A program made the position numbers and the translations under genes. Below, one piece after another: positions 52,248-61,717 of a stretch of 64,000 nt of DNA (positions are counted from its first letter, which is position 1; the number at the start of each line of letters is the position of its first letter). The notes under the pieces are model-generated. The model did not search any database. It was not told the DNA's origin and saw only the letters and a list, made by a program, of their open reading frames with translations. The DNA is from an uncultured Clostridia bacterium (lineage in GTDB: Bacteria; Bacillota; Clostridia; TANB77; CAG-508): the NCBI GenBank assembly GCA_934130355.1, contig CAKOXV010000003.1:31996-95995 (forward strand), in the 5' to 3' direction.

Positions 52248-53589
52248 TATATGGATTACTTTAAATACAGAAAATGCCACACTAATTCAAATATTAGTTT
52301 TCCCATTACGCCCTATTGAAAGCATTTTAATGATGTATCTTTTTCTAATTATTTTTAATGTAAAATCTAGTTTTAAGCAAAAAACATTTTATGTCGTTGC
52401 AACAACTATTGTTGGTTTTATCACTGCAAATATTATACCATCACCTTTTAATATTATAATAAACTATGTCTTTATGTTGGCATTAATAAAAATAATTTTT
52501 AAACTAAGCTGGTTCAAAAGTTTTATATCTCTTATACTTCCAGTATTTATTGTTGTGTTACTAAACGCTCTACTTCAACGTCCATATATTGCACTACTTA
52601 ATATAGATGCAGATACTTATATGAATACACCGATTTATAGAATTCCTTATTTACTTTTTGTATATTCATTAGTTTTTATCATATGTATTGTTTTGAACAA
52701 TATAAAAAGCAAGAAATTTGTATTTGATTATATTGATAATCTAGATAAAAAGACTCGTATGTTATTATCTGCTACACTATTCTTTGGCTTTTTTACATTA
52801 TTATTGCAATTAATTACAACAGCTTTTTACATAGATATTGTTCCTATAAGCATAAATATATTAAACTTTATTTTATTAGTATTATTTTTAGTATTATGTG
52901 TTTTCAATTTTACTCGTGTTTTAGAATTATCAATTACAAAACAAGATTTAGCAAGTGCAGAAAATTACAATAAATCTTTAGAAACTTTATATGATAGAGT
53001 AAAAGGATTTAAACATGATTCTGATAATATTATTTCTACATTAGATGGTTATATAGAAAACAATGATATGTCTGGATTAAAAAAATATTTTAATGAAATT
53101 AAAAAAGACTGTAAAATTACTAATAATTTATCTATTATAAATCCTACGACTATTAACAATCCTGGAATTTATAATCTTTTGAACAATAAATACTTTAAGG
53201 CTGTTAATCTTGGAATTAACTTTGAATTTGAATATTTTTTAGATTTAAATAAACTTGATGTAAATCTATATCAACTTTCTAGAATATTAGGCATTCTTAT
53301 TGATAACGCCATTGAAGAAGCTGAAAAGTGTAAAAATAAAACTATTAAAATAAGTTTTCTTCAAGAAAATAGAAACAACAGAGCAGTTATAAGTATAAAA
53401 AATACATATATAAATAAAGATGTAAATATAGATGAAATCTTTGATAAAGGTGTAAGTGGAAAAGACAACCATTCTGGTATTGGATTATGGCAAGTAAGAA
53501 AATACATTAAAAAGTGTAAGAACTTAGATTTATTTACTAGTAAAAATGACCAATTTTTTCAACAAGAATTATCTATATATAATATCTAA
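52228..53589 (+). CDS. agrC: GHKL-family sensor histidine kinase (AgrC-like)
   Basis: A 453-aa receptor kinase. About six membrane helices occupy residues 1-230. The dimerisation/phospho-acceptor helix has His263 in GFKHDSDNIIS. The GHKL ATPase has the N-box ILIDNAIEEAEKCK and G-box SGIGLWQVRKYIKK. It would sense the AgrD-derived autoinducing peptide and phosphorylate AgrA. TTGGAGG precedes the ATG inside agrA. Convergent with agrD/agrB. Confidence 0.9.
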   Translation: MIQFLNSIWITLNTENATLIQILVFPLRPIESILMMYLFLIIFNVKSSFKQKTFYVVATTIVGFITANIIPSPFNIIINYVFMLALIKIIFKLSWFKSFISLILPVFIVVLLNALLQRPYIALLNIDADTYMNTPIYRIPYLLFVYSLVFIICIVLNNIKSKKFVFDYIDNLDKKTRMLLSATLFFGFFTLLLQLITTAFYIDIVPISINILNFILLVLFLVLCVFNFTRVLELSITKQDLASAENYNKSLETLYDRVKGFKHDSDNIISTLDGYIENNDMSGLKKYFNEIKKDCKITNNLSIINPTTINNPGIYNLLNNKYFKAVNLGINFEFEYFLDLNKLDVNLYQLSRILGILIDNAIEEAEKCKNKTIKISFLQENRNNRAVISIKNTYINKDVNIDEIFDKGVSGKDNHSGIGLWQVRKYIKKCKNLDLFTSKNDQFFQQELSIYNI

Positions 53590-53597
53590 ATATGCAA

Positions 53598-53634
53598 AAG
53601 TTTGAAGTAAATATTTTTTACTTCAAACTTTTTA
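53598..53634 (+). terminator. Terminator of agrAC
   Basis: 14-bp stem AAGTTTGAAGTAAA/TTTACTTCAAACTT, then TTTATT. Confidence 0.88.
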
Positions 53635-53644
53635 TTAATAATTA

Positions 53645-53671
53645 AAGAAGACTTTTGGCTAAAGTCTTCTT
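53645..53671 (-). terminator. Hairpin downstream of agrD
   Basis: AAGAAGACTTT/AAAGTCTTCTT stem, 5-nt loop, followed on the minus strand by a T-rich tract. It separates agrD from agrC. Confidence 0.65.
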
Positions 53672-53718
53672 CTTGAATTGATTTATATAATGTTTAAGGC
53701 ATTATTTTAATTTTGGAA

Positions 53719-53838
53719 TTAATCCTTTTTTATTAAAGATGCTGGCATTTGTGGTTGATGTCCCCACCATACTAACAAACAAGATGTGTTTGTTGCCTTT
53801 GCATATTTCTCTGCCATTTTTGCTAAAAATTTTAACAT
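53719..53838 (-). CDS. agrD: AgrD-type autoinducing peptide precursor, 39 aa
   Basis: The ATG at 53838 follows GAAGGGGG by 8 nt. The peptide has a basic amphipathic N-terminal helix (MLKFLAKMAEKYAKA), a Cys-centred core (TNTSCLLVWWG) and a C-terminal tail with the Q-P-x-M-P pattern (HQPQMPASLIKKD) common in clostridial AgrD. AgrB would cleave the tail and close a thiolactone at the Cys, probably a five-residue ring such as CLLVW; the exact ends are inference. It lies 69 nt downstream of agrB. Too short for ordinary gene calling. Confidence 0.85.
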   Translation of the reverse strand: MLKFLAKMAEKYAKATNTSCLLVWWGHQPQMPASLIKKD

Positions 53839-53907
53839 AATTAATTCCCCCTTCTTTTGTAAAATTTTATAACACAAGAGTAGTTGCATGACTCTTATAT
53901 TAACATA

Positions 53908-54519
53908 TTAAATATTTGCATATATCTCATGTCCATACTTATTTTTGGTTATATTATATGCTAATCTTGTTATTGTTAAAGTTTGTAATAAAGTTCCGAA
54001 AATTATTATTCCAGAGATTATACTGTTCTTTGTGAAAATCGAAATAACTATTTCAGTTGTGAAAATAATATATGAAACTATTTGTTTTTGTTCTCTTTCT
54101 TTTTTTCTAAGTATTGGCACATTTTCAGTATCTGCAGGTGCATAAATTCTAATCATTGCCATGCCAAATATCCAAACACTAATTGCTGTTATATATTTTA
54201 TTATTCCTTCTAAAACGATATATTTTCCTAAAAGTGCTGAGCCACTATATAGAGTTAGAGTATATATTATACATCCAATATGTGTTTTCATGTGAACACC
54301 ACCAGAAAAAACTCTATATGGTGCAATAATTAACACAGATATTAATGTCAATTTAAATATTCCTAAAAAATATGCTATTAGTAAAATTATTATGCCTTTT
54401 GGTAGTTCTCCTATTATATTTTGAAGTCCATACATAATAACTTTTGCTCTTTCATCATCAATTTCTGGCATTTCTCTTCTAATTTTATTAGTTAAAGATT
54501 CACAGAACTTGTCTATCAT
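53908..54519 (-). CDS. agrB: Accessory gene regulator B (AgrB) peptidase
   Basis: A 203-aa membrane cysteine protease. The catalytic motif APYRVFSGGVHMKTHIGC gives His76 and Cys83, seven apart as in staphylococcal AgrB. About five to six helices span the protein, with a basic loop (RKKEREQKQ). It processes and helps export the AgrD peptide. RBS AAAGGAAAGAGG. First of agrB-agrD, transcribed toward agrAC. Confidence 0.93.
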   Translation of the reverse strand: MIDKFCESLTNKIRREMPEIDDERAKVIMYGLQNIIGELPKGIIILLIAYFLGIFKLTLISVLIIAPYRVFSGGVHMKTHIGCIIYTLTLYSGSALLGKYIVLEGIIKYITAISVWIFGMAMIRIYAPADTENVPILRKKEREQKQIVSYIIFTTEIVISIFTKNSIISGIIIFGTLLQTLTITRLAYNITKNKYGHEIYANI

Positions 54520-54670
54520 ATTTTTCCTCTTTCCTTTATCTTAAGTACAATCTTATTCTAACACCATTTTTAAATTTGTTTTAATTTATTTTATAAGTTA
54601 TCATTTTTCATTTATAAATACTTTGGTTTTTATTTTCATATATATTAAAAGTGGTTTTTATAAAATAAAA

Positions 54671-54708
54671 AAGTATGACGTAAACTCTATACAATTTACT
54701 TCATACTT
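54671..54708 (-). terminator. Terminator of the pseudouridine synthase gene
   Basis: AAGTATGACGTAAA/TTTACTTCATACTT stem (one mismatch) with a T-run on the minus strand. Confidence 0.8.
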
Positions 54709-54713
54709 TATCT

Positions 54714-55400
54714 TTATATTTCTATATCTCTTAATATGCACCATGTTCCATTACTATCTGGTAAACATTTAAAAGTCATTTCTTGTTTTGTTATTGGATG
54801 TTGAATTGTTAGTTTGTATGCCCAAAGGGCTATTTGTTTTCCTTGTCCTCTTGTTCCATATTTTTGATCACCAAATATACTATGTCCTGTTTCTGCTAAT
54901 TGTACTCTTATTTGATGATGTCTTCCTGTATGCAAATTAATTCTTACAAGTGACAAATTTTTAACTTCATTATATGTTAAAACTTCATAATCTAATTTTG
55001 CAAATTTTGCATTTTTCTTATCTTGTTTTACAACTTTACTTATATTATTTCTTTCATCTTTATACAAATAATTTTCTAAAGTTCCCTCTCTTGTTTCAAA
55101 CTTTCCATCAACAACTGCTAAATATTCTTTTTTGAATATTTTTTCTCTTACTTGTTCACTCAATCTTGATGCTGATTTTGAAGTTTTAGCAAACACCATT
55201 ACTCCACCAACAGGTCTATCAAGTCTATGTACTAATCCTAAATAAACATTTCCAGGCTTATTATACTTTTCTTTTATATATTCTTTTACTAATGTTAACA
55301 TATCAATATCATCTGTTTTATCTGCTTGTGAAGGAATGTTTGGTTGCTTTTTAACAACTATTATTTGATTATCTTCATATATTATTTCAATGTTTTGCAT
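54714..55400 (-). CDS. RluA/RluD-family pseudouridine synthase
   Basis: A 228-aa enzyme: LVHRLDRPVGGVMVFAKTSK holds the catalytic Asp of the HRLDR motif, then NLHTGRHHQIRVQLAETGHS. No S4 domain is present, as in the RluA/TruC type. It isomerises uridines in rRNA or tRNA; the site is unknown. The start is set at 55400 because it directly follows the stop of the upstream methyltransferase, behind GGGAAAAG; the longer frame is an overlap. Confidence 0.9.
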   Translation of the reverse strand: MQNIEIIYEDNQIIVVKKQPNIPSQADKTDDIDMLTLVKEYIKEKYNKPGNVYLGLVHRLDRPVGGVMVFAKTSKSASRLSEQVREKIFKKEYLAVVDGKFETREGTLENYLYKDERNNISKVVKQDKKNAKFAKLDYEVLTYNEVKNLSLVRINLHTGRHHQIRVQLAETGHSIFGDQKYGTRGQGKQIALWAYKLTIQHPITKQEMTFKCLPDSNGTWCILRDIEI

Positions 55401-55401
55401 T

Positions 55402-56265
55402 TTACTTTTCCCATCTGCCATAAATTCCACATGGCAATACTAAATTTGAATTTTCCATTGGTAGTCCAATTTCCCCTGATGAAACTTGTCCTTTATAGTT
55501 TTGTACTACTGTTAAATTTAAAATATCTTCTAGCACTTTACTTGAGATTCCTGTTGTATATGAATTTATTAAGAAAAACAATGGATTATCAGAAAGCACT
55601 TTTGAACATAATTCAACTAAATCATATATATTGTTTTCAAATTGCCATACTTCTCCATTTGCTCCTCTGCCATAAGATGGTGGATCCATTATTATAGCAT
55701 CATATTTGTTTCCTCTACGAATTTCTCTATTTACAAATTTGACAACATCATCAATTATATATCTTACTGGTCTATTTTCTAATCCTGAAGCAATAATATT
55801 TTCTTTTGCCCATGTTACCATTCCTTTTGAACTGTCAACATGGCATACAGAAGCTCCTGCTGCTGCGCATGCAACAGTTGCTCCTCCTGTATATGCAAAT
55901 AAATTCAAAACCTTTATTTCTCTTTTTTCGTTTCTAATTTTATTCATCATCCAGTCCCAATTTACAGCTTGTTCTGGGAATAATCCTGTATGCTTAAATC
56001 CCATTGGTTTAATATTAAATGTCAAATCTTTATATTTTATTTGCCATTGTGAAGGCATTTTTTTATTATATTCCCATGCTCCCCCACCTGTTTTACTTCT
56101 ATGGTATGTTGCATTTATATTTTTCCATTTTTCTGGTGCTGTTTTTTTCTTCCAAATTATTTGAGGATCTGGTCTTGATAAAATTACATCTCCCCATTTT
56201 TCTAGTTTTTGTCCATCAGCCATATCTAATATTTTATAATCTTTCCAATTATTTGCTATATTCAT
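55402..56265 (-). CDS. SAM-dependent rRNA methyltransferase-like protein (RlmI/RlmK type)
   Basis: A 287-aa protein with a Rossmann methyltransferase core: VLNLFAYTGGATVACAAAGA (SAM site), HVDSSKGMVTWAKENI and IIMDPPSYGRG. It matches the catalytic half of the RlmI/RlmK group, which methylates 23S rRNA cytosine or guanine; the PUA domain is missing. Target unproven. Followed within 2 nt by the pseudouridine synthase, so an RNA-modification operon. Confidence 0.85.
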   Translation of the reverse strand: MNIANNWKDYKILDMADGQKLEKWGDVILSRPDPQIIWKKKTAPEKWKNINATYHRSKTGGGAWEYNKKMPSQWQIKYKDLTFNIKPMGFKHTGLFPEQAVNWDWMMNKIRNEKREIKVLNLFAYTGGATVACAAAGASVCHVDSSKGMVTWAKENIIASGLENRPVRYIIDDVVKFVNREIRRGNKYDAIIMDPPSYGRGANGEVWQFENNIYDLVELCSKVLSDNPLFFLINSYTTGISSKVLEDILNLTVVQNYKGQVSSGEIGLPMENSNLVLPCGIYGRWEK

Positions 56266-56345
56266 TCTATTTTCCCTTCTTCTTATGGAACTTTACTTTC
56301 CTTAAAACATATATATTATACCATATTTAACTTTCTTTTTCAATA

Positions 56346-57191
56346 TTAATAATCTCTTAGCTGTTTTTTTGTTTGTTCATACCCTATTTGATATAACCAT
56401 TCTGCTTTTTTTACATCTAAAAGTGAAATCTTTTTAACATTAATATTTATTAATTTATCAATTCCTTCTTTTTCGTATACCGCCAATTCTCTACCTTGTA
56501 ATTCTAGTGACCTTATTGCTGAATCAATTATATTTGAACAACAATCTTCTTTTTTAAAAATAGTATTAAAAGAAATTCCCCATACTTCTTCTGCTCCAAA
56601 TTCTTTTAATGGTTTCCATGGTAAATTTTCTCTAGTTCCTCCATCAACTAATTTCATATCTTTATATTCACAAGGTGAAAAAACAACAGGAAAACTGCAA
56701 CTTGCTCTTACGGCTTTTCCTACAGAAATATCTGTTATATACTTAACTTTATCTGATAACATTGCTCTATTTTCTTTTGATGAAGCAATATACAATATTC
56801 CTGTTTGCAAATCTACCATAGGTATCATAAGTGGCATATTAATTTCATCTATATCATATATATTATTGTTAGAAGTTATATTTTCAATAATATTTTCAAT
56901 GACTTTTCCACTATTTAGTCCATCTATGATGATTTCTCGTTCAAAAACCAATCCTAATATTAACTTTAAAATTTTTCCCCACTGATAATATTTAATTTTA
57001 GGAGCAAATTTTTTAAACAGCTTCCACATTTCATCACTATTATATCCTAATGCATACATTGTAGCTATAATGCTTCCAGATGATGCTCCAGAAACACAAT
57101 CAAATTTTATATTTTCTTCTTCCAATGCTTTTAAAGCTCCTATGTGCGCAGCAGCTTTTATTCCGCCTCCTGAAAAACACAAACCTTTCAT
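56346..57191 (-). CDS. Patatin-like phospholipase
   Basis: A 281-aa protein. The oxyanion loop is GLCFSGGGIKAAAHIGAL, the Ser nucleophile lies in GASSGSIIATMYALGY (GxSxG), and the catalytic Asp in LVDGGTRENLPW. It hydrolyses acyl esters of lipids in the cytoplasm or at the membrane. No TM segment. It starts 45 nt after a small membrane ORF. Confidence 0.9.
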   Translation of the reverse strand: MKGLCFSGGGIKAAAHIGALKALEEENIKFDCVSGASSGSIIATMYALGYNSDEMWKLFKKFAPKIKYYQWGKILKLILGLVFEREIIIDGLNSGKVIENIIENITSNNNIYDIDEINMPLMIPMVDLQTGILYIASSKENRAMLSDKVKYITDISVGKAVRASCSFPVVFSPCEYKDMKLVDGGTRENLPWKPLKEFGAEEVWGISFNTIFKKEDCCSNIIDSAIRSLELQGRELAVYEKEGIDKLININVKKISLLDVKKAEWLYQIGYEQTKKQLRDY

Positions 57192-57236
57192 AACTTTTTA
57201 CCTCATGATAGTTTATGTTTTAAATAAAAATAAGTT

Positions 57237-57353
57237 CTAGATTCTTTCAATTATTTTTATTAACTCAAAAATCATAAAAAAATTCACTCCTGTGAGAACC
57301 ACAAAAGAAATTACTGCAAATGAAAGCAATCTGTGCTCTTTTAAAAATTTCAT
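57237..57353 (-). CDS. Small single-helix membrane peptide, 38 aa
   Basis: The ATG at 57353 has an ideal AGAGGAGG ribosome-binding site. The product is MKFLKEHRLL, one helix (SFAVISFVVLTGVNFFMIF), then ELIKIIERI. It lies between uvrC and the patatin gene, same strand, with the same operon polarity. Too short for most gene finders; not recognised. Coding is supported by RBS, frame length and the clean basic-helix-charged layout. Confidence 0.6.
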   Translation of the reverse strand: MKFLKEHRLLSFAVISFVVLTGVNFFMIFELIKIIERI

Positions 57354-57481
57354 AAAACAAACCTCCTCTTTTTTAAGTCCAAACTTGTCCGTACTAATAT
57401 GTATATGAGTCATTTTTTATTTTATTCTAAAAAGCACTTATTTTTCATCGCAGTAATTTACAAATTATCCTTTATTTTTTA

Positions 57482-59266
57482 TTATTCAACACCAAGAATT
57501 TTTTTTGCTAATTCTTCATTTATTCCTTTTATTTGTATAAGTTCTTCAATTGTTGAATTTTTAATTTTTTCAACACTTCCAAAATGTTTCAATAATGCCT
57601 GTTTTTTTACTTCTCCTATTCCACTAATATCATCTAATTCTGATTTAGTTATACTTTTATCTCTTAATTTTCTATGATATGAAATTGCTGTATCATGAAC
57701 CTCATCTTGAAATTTTGTAATTAAATTCATTAAACTTTCAGAAATTTCGAATTCTTCTCTTTTTTCATTTATTAATGCTCTTGTTTGATGTTTGTCATTT
57801 TTAACCATTCCAAAAACAGGTATATCTAATTCATATTTTGCTAATGCTACTTTAATCGCTCTAATTTGTGTAATACCACCATCTGCAAAAATTGCATCAG
57901 GTAATCTTCCAAATCCTGATGAATTATTAGAAATAGAATGTTTTAGTCTACGTGTTACTACTTCCTCCATACATTTTGGGTCATCTTGTCCATATACTGT
58001 TTTAATTTTAAAGCGTCTTGACATATTTCCTTTTATTGTTCCATCAATCATTACACACATTCCTGCAACTATATATTCTCCTGATATATTTGATATATCA
58101 TAAGTTTCAATCTTTCTAGGTAATTTTTCTAATCCTAATACCTCTTTTAATTCAACTAATAGTTCACTTCTATCTCTTTCTTTATTCTCTAATGTGATTT
58201 TAGCATTATTATCTGCCATTTCTACAAATCTTAATTTTTCTCCCTTTTTAGGTGTCCTTATTTCTACTTTTCTTCCCGCTTCTTTACTTAACCATTCTTC
58301 AATTACATTTTTATCTTCTAGTTCTTCTCTTATCATTATTTTATTAGGAAAATTTTGTGCATCTAAATAATATTGTTTTATGAACCCTGAAACAATTTCT
58401 TTTTCATCCATTTCCTTTAAATCAGGGAAGAAATAATGCTCTCTTCCAACCATTTTACTTCCTCTAACAAAAAATATTTCAACACATACTTCAATTTCTG
58501 ATTTTGCAATTCCTATTACATCTATATTATTTTCTGTAATATTAGAAACTTTTTGTTTTTCATTTACTCTTTCAATTGCTAACATCCTATCTCTTATATA
58601 AGCAGCTTTTTCAAAATTCATCTTATTTGCTTCTTCTAACATAAGTTCTTGTAAATTTTTCAAAACTTTGTCTACTTTGCCTTCTAAGATATTAATAATT
58701 TCATCTATTTGCTCTCTATAGTCTTCTTTTGAAATATATCCCATACATGGCGCTAAACACCTATTTATATGATAATTTAAGCATGCTCTTGTTTCAGACC
58801 TAAAATTTTTGCACTGACGTATTTTATATTTTTGCTTTATAAAATCTAACATTTCTTTGGCTGCACCTGGATTTGCATAAGGTCCAAAATATTTTGAACC
58901 ATCATTTATAATTTTTCTTGTGATTGTTACATTTGGATAATCTGATTGTACATCAATTTTTATATATGGATATGTTTTATCATCTTTTAATAATACATTA
59001 AATTTAGGCCTATTTTTCTTTATTAAATTACACTCTAATATTAATGCTTCTGCTTCATTATCTACAACAATATATTCAAAATGATCTATTAATGAGACCA
59101 TTCTTTTTATTCGCTCTGTTTTTTCTGTTTTTCTAAAGTAACTTCTTACTCTATTTTTTAAGTTAACCGCTTTTCCAACATATATTATTTTGTTATCTAT
59201 ATCTCTCATAATATATACACCAGGTTTGTCTGGCAATATTTTTAATTGTTCCTCTATATTAAACAT
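57482..59266 (-). CDS. uvrC: Excinuclease ABC subunit C
   Basis: A 594-aa UvrC: N-terminal GIY-YIG nuclease (KPGVYIMRDIDNKIIYVGKA), UVR motif (ANKMNFEKAAYIRDRMLAIE), the RNase H-like UvrC domain with YDISNISGEYIVAGMCVMIDG and DAIFADGGITQIRA, and C-terminal helix-hairpin-helix (LDDISGIGEVKKQALLKHFG). It makes the dual incisions in nucleotide excision repair. Length is normal. Confidence 0.97.
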   Translation of the reverse strand: MFNIEEQLKILPDKPGVYIMRDIDNKIIYVGKAVNLKNRVRSYFRKTEKTERIKRMVSLIDHFEYIVVDNEAEALILECNLIKKNRPKFNVLLKDDKTYPYIKIDVQSDYPNVTITRKIINDGSKYFGPYANPGAAKEMLDFIKQKYKIRQCKNFRSETRACLNYHINRCLAPCMGYISKEDYREQIDEIINILEGKVDKVLKNLQELMLEEANKMNFEKAAYIRDRMLAIERVNEKQKVSNITENNIDVIGIAKSEIEVCVEIFFVRGSKMVGREHYFFPDLKEMDEKEIVSGFIKQYYLDAQNFPNKIMIREELEDKNVIEEWLSKEAGRKVEIRTPKKGEKLRFVEMADNNAKITLENKERDRSELLVELKEVLGLEKLPRKIETYDISNISGEYIVAGMCVMIDGTIKGNMSRRFKIKTVYGQDDPKCMEEVVTRRLKHSISNNSSGFGRLPDAIFADGGITQIRAIKVALAKYELDIPVFGMVKNDKHQTRALINEKREEFEISESLMNLITKFQDEVHDTAISYHRKLRDKSITKSELDDISGIGEVKKQALLKHFGSVEKIKNSTIEELIQIKGINEELAKKILGVE

Positions 59267-59345
59267 TATTTTCCTCCTCTCTTTCGTTTTTTCTCTCTAT
59301 AATGATACAATATTTCTATGCATTTTGCAATAATAAATTCTGTAA

Positions 59346-59590
59346 AACTTGAGCATAAAAATCTTAAGTACAAAGCAAGGATTGCTCACGTCAAAAATAT
59401 TTAAATTATCCATACATCTAGCCACTCTCAATTTCAAATTAATATATTACTATGGAATAAGGCAAAGACCCACTATGGGGATAACCCTAGCTATGTTTTT
59501 GCCATGGAATAGTAATATATTAATTGAAAGAATAAGAGTATTCAGATGTATAGACAATTTAAGTATTTATGAAAATTTTAATTAAACAAA
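59346..59590. repeat. Long-palindrome intergenic element, copy C
   Basis: Arms include CATACATCTA/ATGTATAGAC and AATTAATATATTACTATGGA against CCATGGAATAGTAATATATT, with the centre near 59480. TATTACTATGGAATAAGGCA and the GCAAAAACATAGCTAGGG side resemble copy A, and AAACTTGAGCATA matches copies A and B. Non-coding, between uvrC and glmS. Confidence 0.8.
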
Positions 59591-59599
59591 TTAAAACAC

Positions 59600-59631
59600 T
59601 TGCCACATTTTTAATTTTGTTGTAATATAAT
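59600..59631 (+). promoter_or_regulatory. glmS promoter
   Basis: TTGCCA (59600-59605) then TAATATAAT; with TAATAT (59623-59628) the spacer is 17 nt. It lies 30 nt upstream of the ribozyme. Confidence 0.6.
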
Positions 59632-59652
59632 ATGGTGATTGAGACATAATAT

Positions 59653-59770
59653 AATAGTCAAAAGCGCCAGAGCACTTTTAATTAAGTGTTGACGAGGTCT
59701 AGGGTTATCGAAATATTCGGCGGATGCTCTAGTGGCTTACTTAAGCCATAGTATTAATTAAAAAATAATA
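59653..59770 (+). ncRNA. glmS ribozyme riboswitch
   Basis: The conserved core is present in order: AAGCGCCAGAGC with the self-cleavage point before the G of GCGCC (between 59663 and 59664), the P1-like hairpin CACTTTTAATTAAGTG, GACGAGG, GGTTATCGAAAT, and TTCGGCGGATGCTC. It sits about 75 nt before glmS. When glucosamine-6-phosphate accumulates the RNA cleaves itself and the glmS message is degraded, giving feedback control. Confidence 0.95.
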
Positions 59771-59844
59771 GCAATATTATAACAGATTTTAATACATAAG
59801 TTTATGTTTCAATTCCACAAAATTTATTTAAGGAGGTTCTACTT

Positions 59845-61686
59845 ATGTGTGGAATTATTGGATATATAGGAGCAAAAAAAGCCACTCCTATTCTTATTAA
59901 TGGTCTCTTAAGACTAGAATATAGAGGTTATGATTCAGCAGGAATCGCCACTATTGAACAAAATGGTCTATCTGTTATTAAAAATCAAGGTAGAGTAAAA
60001 AATTTATATGAATTTGATGAGATTAACTCTTTAAAAGGAACAATTGGAATTGCTCACACAAGATGGGCAACTCATGGAAAACCATCTAAAGAAAATGCTC
60101 ATCCTCATTTAGACAATAGCAAAAATTTTGCAGTTGTTCATAATGGTATTATTGAAAATTTTAATATTTTAAAAGAATTTTTAGTACAAAACGGTTATAC
60201 TTTCTATTCTCAAACAGATACAGAAATTATACCAAATCTTATACATTACTATTATTCAAAAGATTTAAAAAATGATAAATATAAAGTATTACGTGCTGTT
60301 CAACGTACTTGTAAAGATTTAAAAGGAAGTTATGCCCTTCAGGTTCTTTCAACATATTCACCTGATAATATGATAGTTGTTAGAAAAGACAGTCCTTTAG
60401 TAATTGGAAAAGGTGATGGAGAAAATTATATTTCTTCTGATATTCCTGCAATCTTATCATTTACAAAAGATTTCTACTTTTTAGATGATAATGAAATTGC
60501 ATTACTTTCTAGAAATAATGTTGAATTTTATGATATTGAATTAAATAAAATAGATAAAAAAGTAAAGGTTATAGATTGGGATGCAAGCTCTGCTGACAAA
60601 AATGGATATGAAGATTATATGTTAAAAGAAATTTTTGAACAGCCTAATGCTATTAGAGAAACAATAGGATCACATTTACCTGAAAATGAACCTTGTAATT
60701 TTGAAGTTTTAAATTTTAGTAAAGATTTTTTATCAAAAATAAATAAAATTTATATTGTTGCTTGTGGTACTGCTATGCATGCAGGGCTTTCTGGCAAATC
60801 AACAATTGAAAAACTTTGCCATATACCTACAACAGTTGAAATCGCTTCAGAATTTAGATATAGAGATCCAATTATTGATAAAAACACTTTATGTATTTTT
60901 ATCTCTCAATCAGGAGAAACTGCAGATACTATTGCAGCATTAAAATTATCAAAGTCCAAAGGTGCAACAACATTAGCAATTTCTAATGTTATAGGTAGCT
61001 CAATTACAAGAGAAGCAGACTTCTCTATATATACACATGCAGGACCTGAAATTGCTGTTGCATCTACTAAAGCTTATACTTCACAAGTTATATTGTTAAA
61101 TATATTAGCACTTTATTTTGCAGAAATTTTAGAAAGTGTTCCAACTACTGAAATTAGTAAAATAAAAAATGAAATTATGCTTCTTCCTTCAAAAATAGAA
61201 GAAACATTAAACTGTTCTAAAAAGGTTTTAGATTTTGCTAAAAAAATCTATCAAGAAAAAGATGTGTTTTTCTTAGGTAGAGGAGTTGATTACAATACAG
61301 CTCTTGAGGCTTCTTTAAAATTGAAGGAAATTTCTTATATACATTCTGAAGCTTATGCTGCAGGTGAATTAAAACACGGACCTATTGCATTAATTGAAAA
61401 TGGTATAACTGTAATTAGTATTATTACAAATGAAGCTCTAATTGATAAAACTATAAGTAATATTCAAGAAGTTATTACACGTGGTGCACAAACTTTAGTT
61501 ATTACAAATAAAGAATTACCTAATAATAACATTGATGAAATTATTACAGTTCCTGATACAATTACTATGCTTTCACCTATTATTTCTATTATTCCTTTGC
61601 AATTACTTGCATATTATATTTCAAAGGAAAAAGGTCTTGATGTTGATAAACCTAGAAATTTAGCAAAATCAGTTACAGTTGAATAG
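59845..61686 (+). CDS. glmS: Glutamine-fructose-6-phosphate aminotransferase
   Basis: A 613-aa enzyme that makes glucosamine-6-phosphate, the first step of the amino-sugar pathway to peptidoglycan. Cys2 in MCGIIGYIG is the Ntn glutaminase nucleophile, TRWATHGKP and HNGIIENFN are glutaminase motifs, and two SIS domains (VACGTAMHAGLSGKS and SQSGETADT; FLGRGVDYNTALE and SEAYAAGELKHGPIA) bind the sugar phosphate. It ends in DKPRNLAKSVTVE. Controlled by the upstream ribozyme. RBS AAGGAGG. Confidence 0.98.
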   Translation: MCGIIGYIGAKKATPILINGLLRLEYRGYDSAGIATIEQNGLSVIKNQGRVKNLYEFDEINSLKGTIGIAHTRWATHGKPSKENAHPHLDNSKNFAVVHNGIIENFNILKEFLVQNGYTFYSQTDTEIIPNLIHYYYSKDLKNDKYKVLRAVQRTCKDLKGSYALQVLSTYSPDNMIVVRKDSPLVIGKGDGENYISSDIPAILSFTKDFYFLDDNEIALLSRNNVEFYDIELNKIDKKVKVIDWDASSADKNGYEDYMLKEIFEQPNAIRETIGSHLPENEPCNFEVLNFSKDFLSKINKIYIVACGTAMHAGLSGKSTIEKLCHIPTTVEIASEFRYRDPIIDKNTLCIFISQSGETADTIAALKLSKSKGATTLAISNVIGSSITREADFSIYTHAGPEIAVASTKAYTSQVILLNILALYFAEILESVPTTEISKIKNEIMLLPSKIEETLNCSKKVLDFAKKIYQEKDVFFLGRGVDYNTALEASLKLKEISYIHSEAYAAGELKHGPIALIENGITVISIITNEALIDKTISNIQEVITRGAQTLVITNKELPNNNIDEIITVPDTITMLSPIISIIPLQLLAYYISKEKGLDVDKPRNLAKSVTVE

Positions 61687-61687
61687 A

Positions 61688-61717
61688 AAAAAAGTTACCT
61701 GAAAAGGTAACTTTTTT
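61688..61717. terminator. Bidirectional terminator, glmS / M23 gene
   Basis: AAAAAGTTACCT/AGGTAACTTTTT stem with GAAA loop; T-runs on both strands. Confidence 0.88.
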
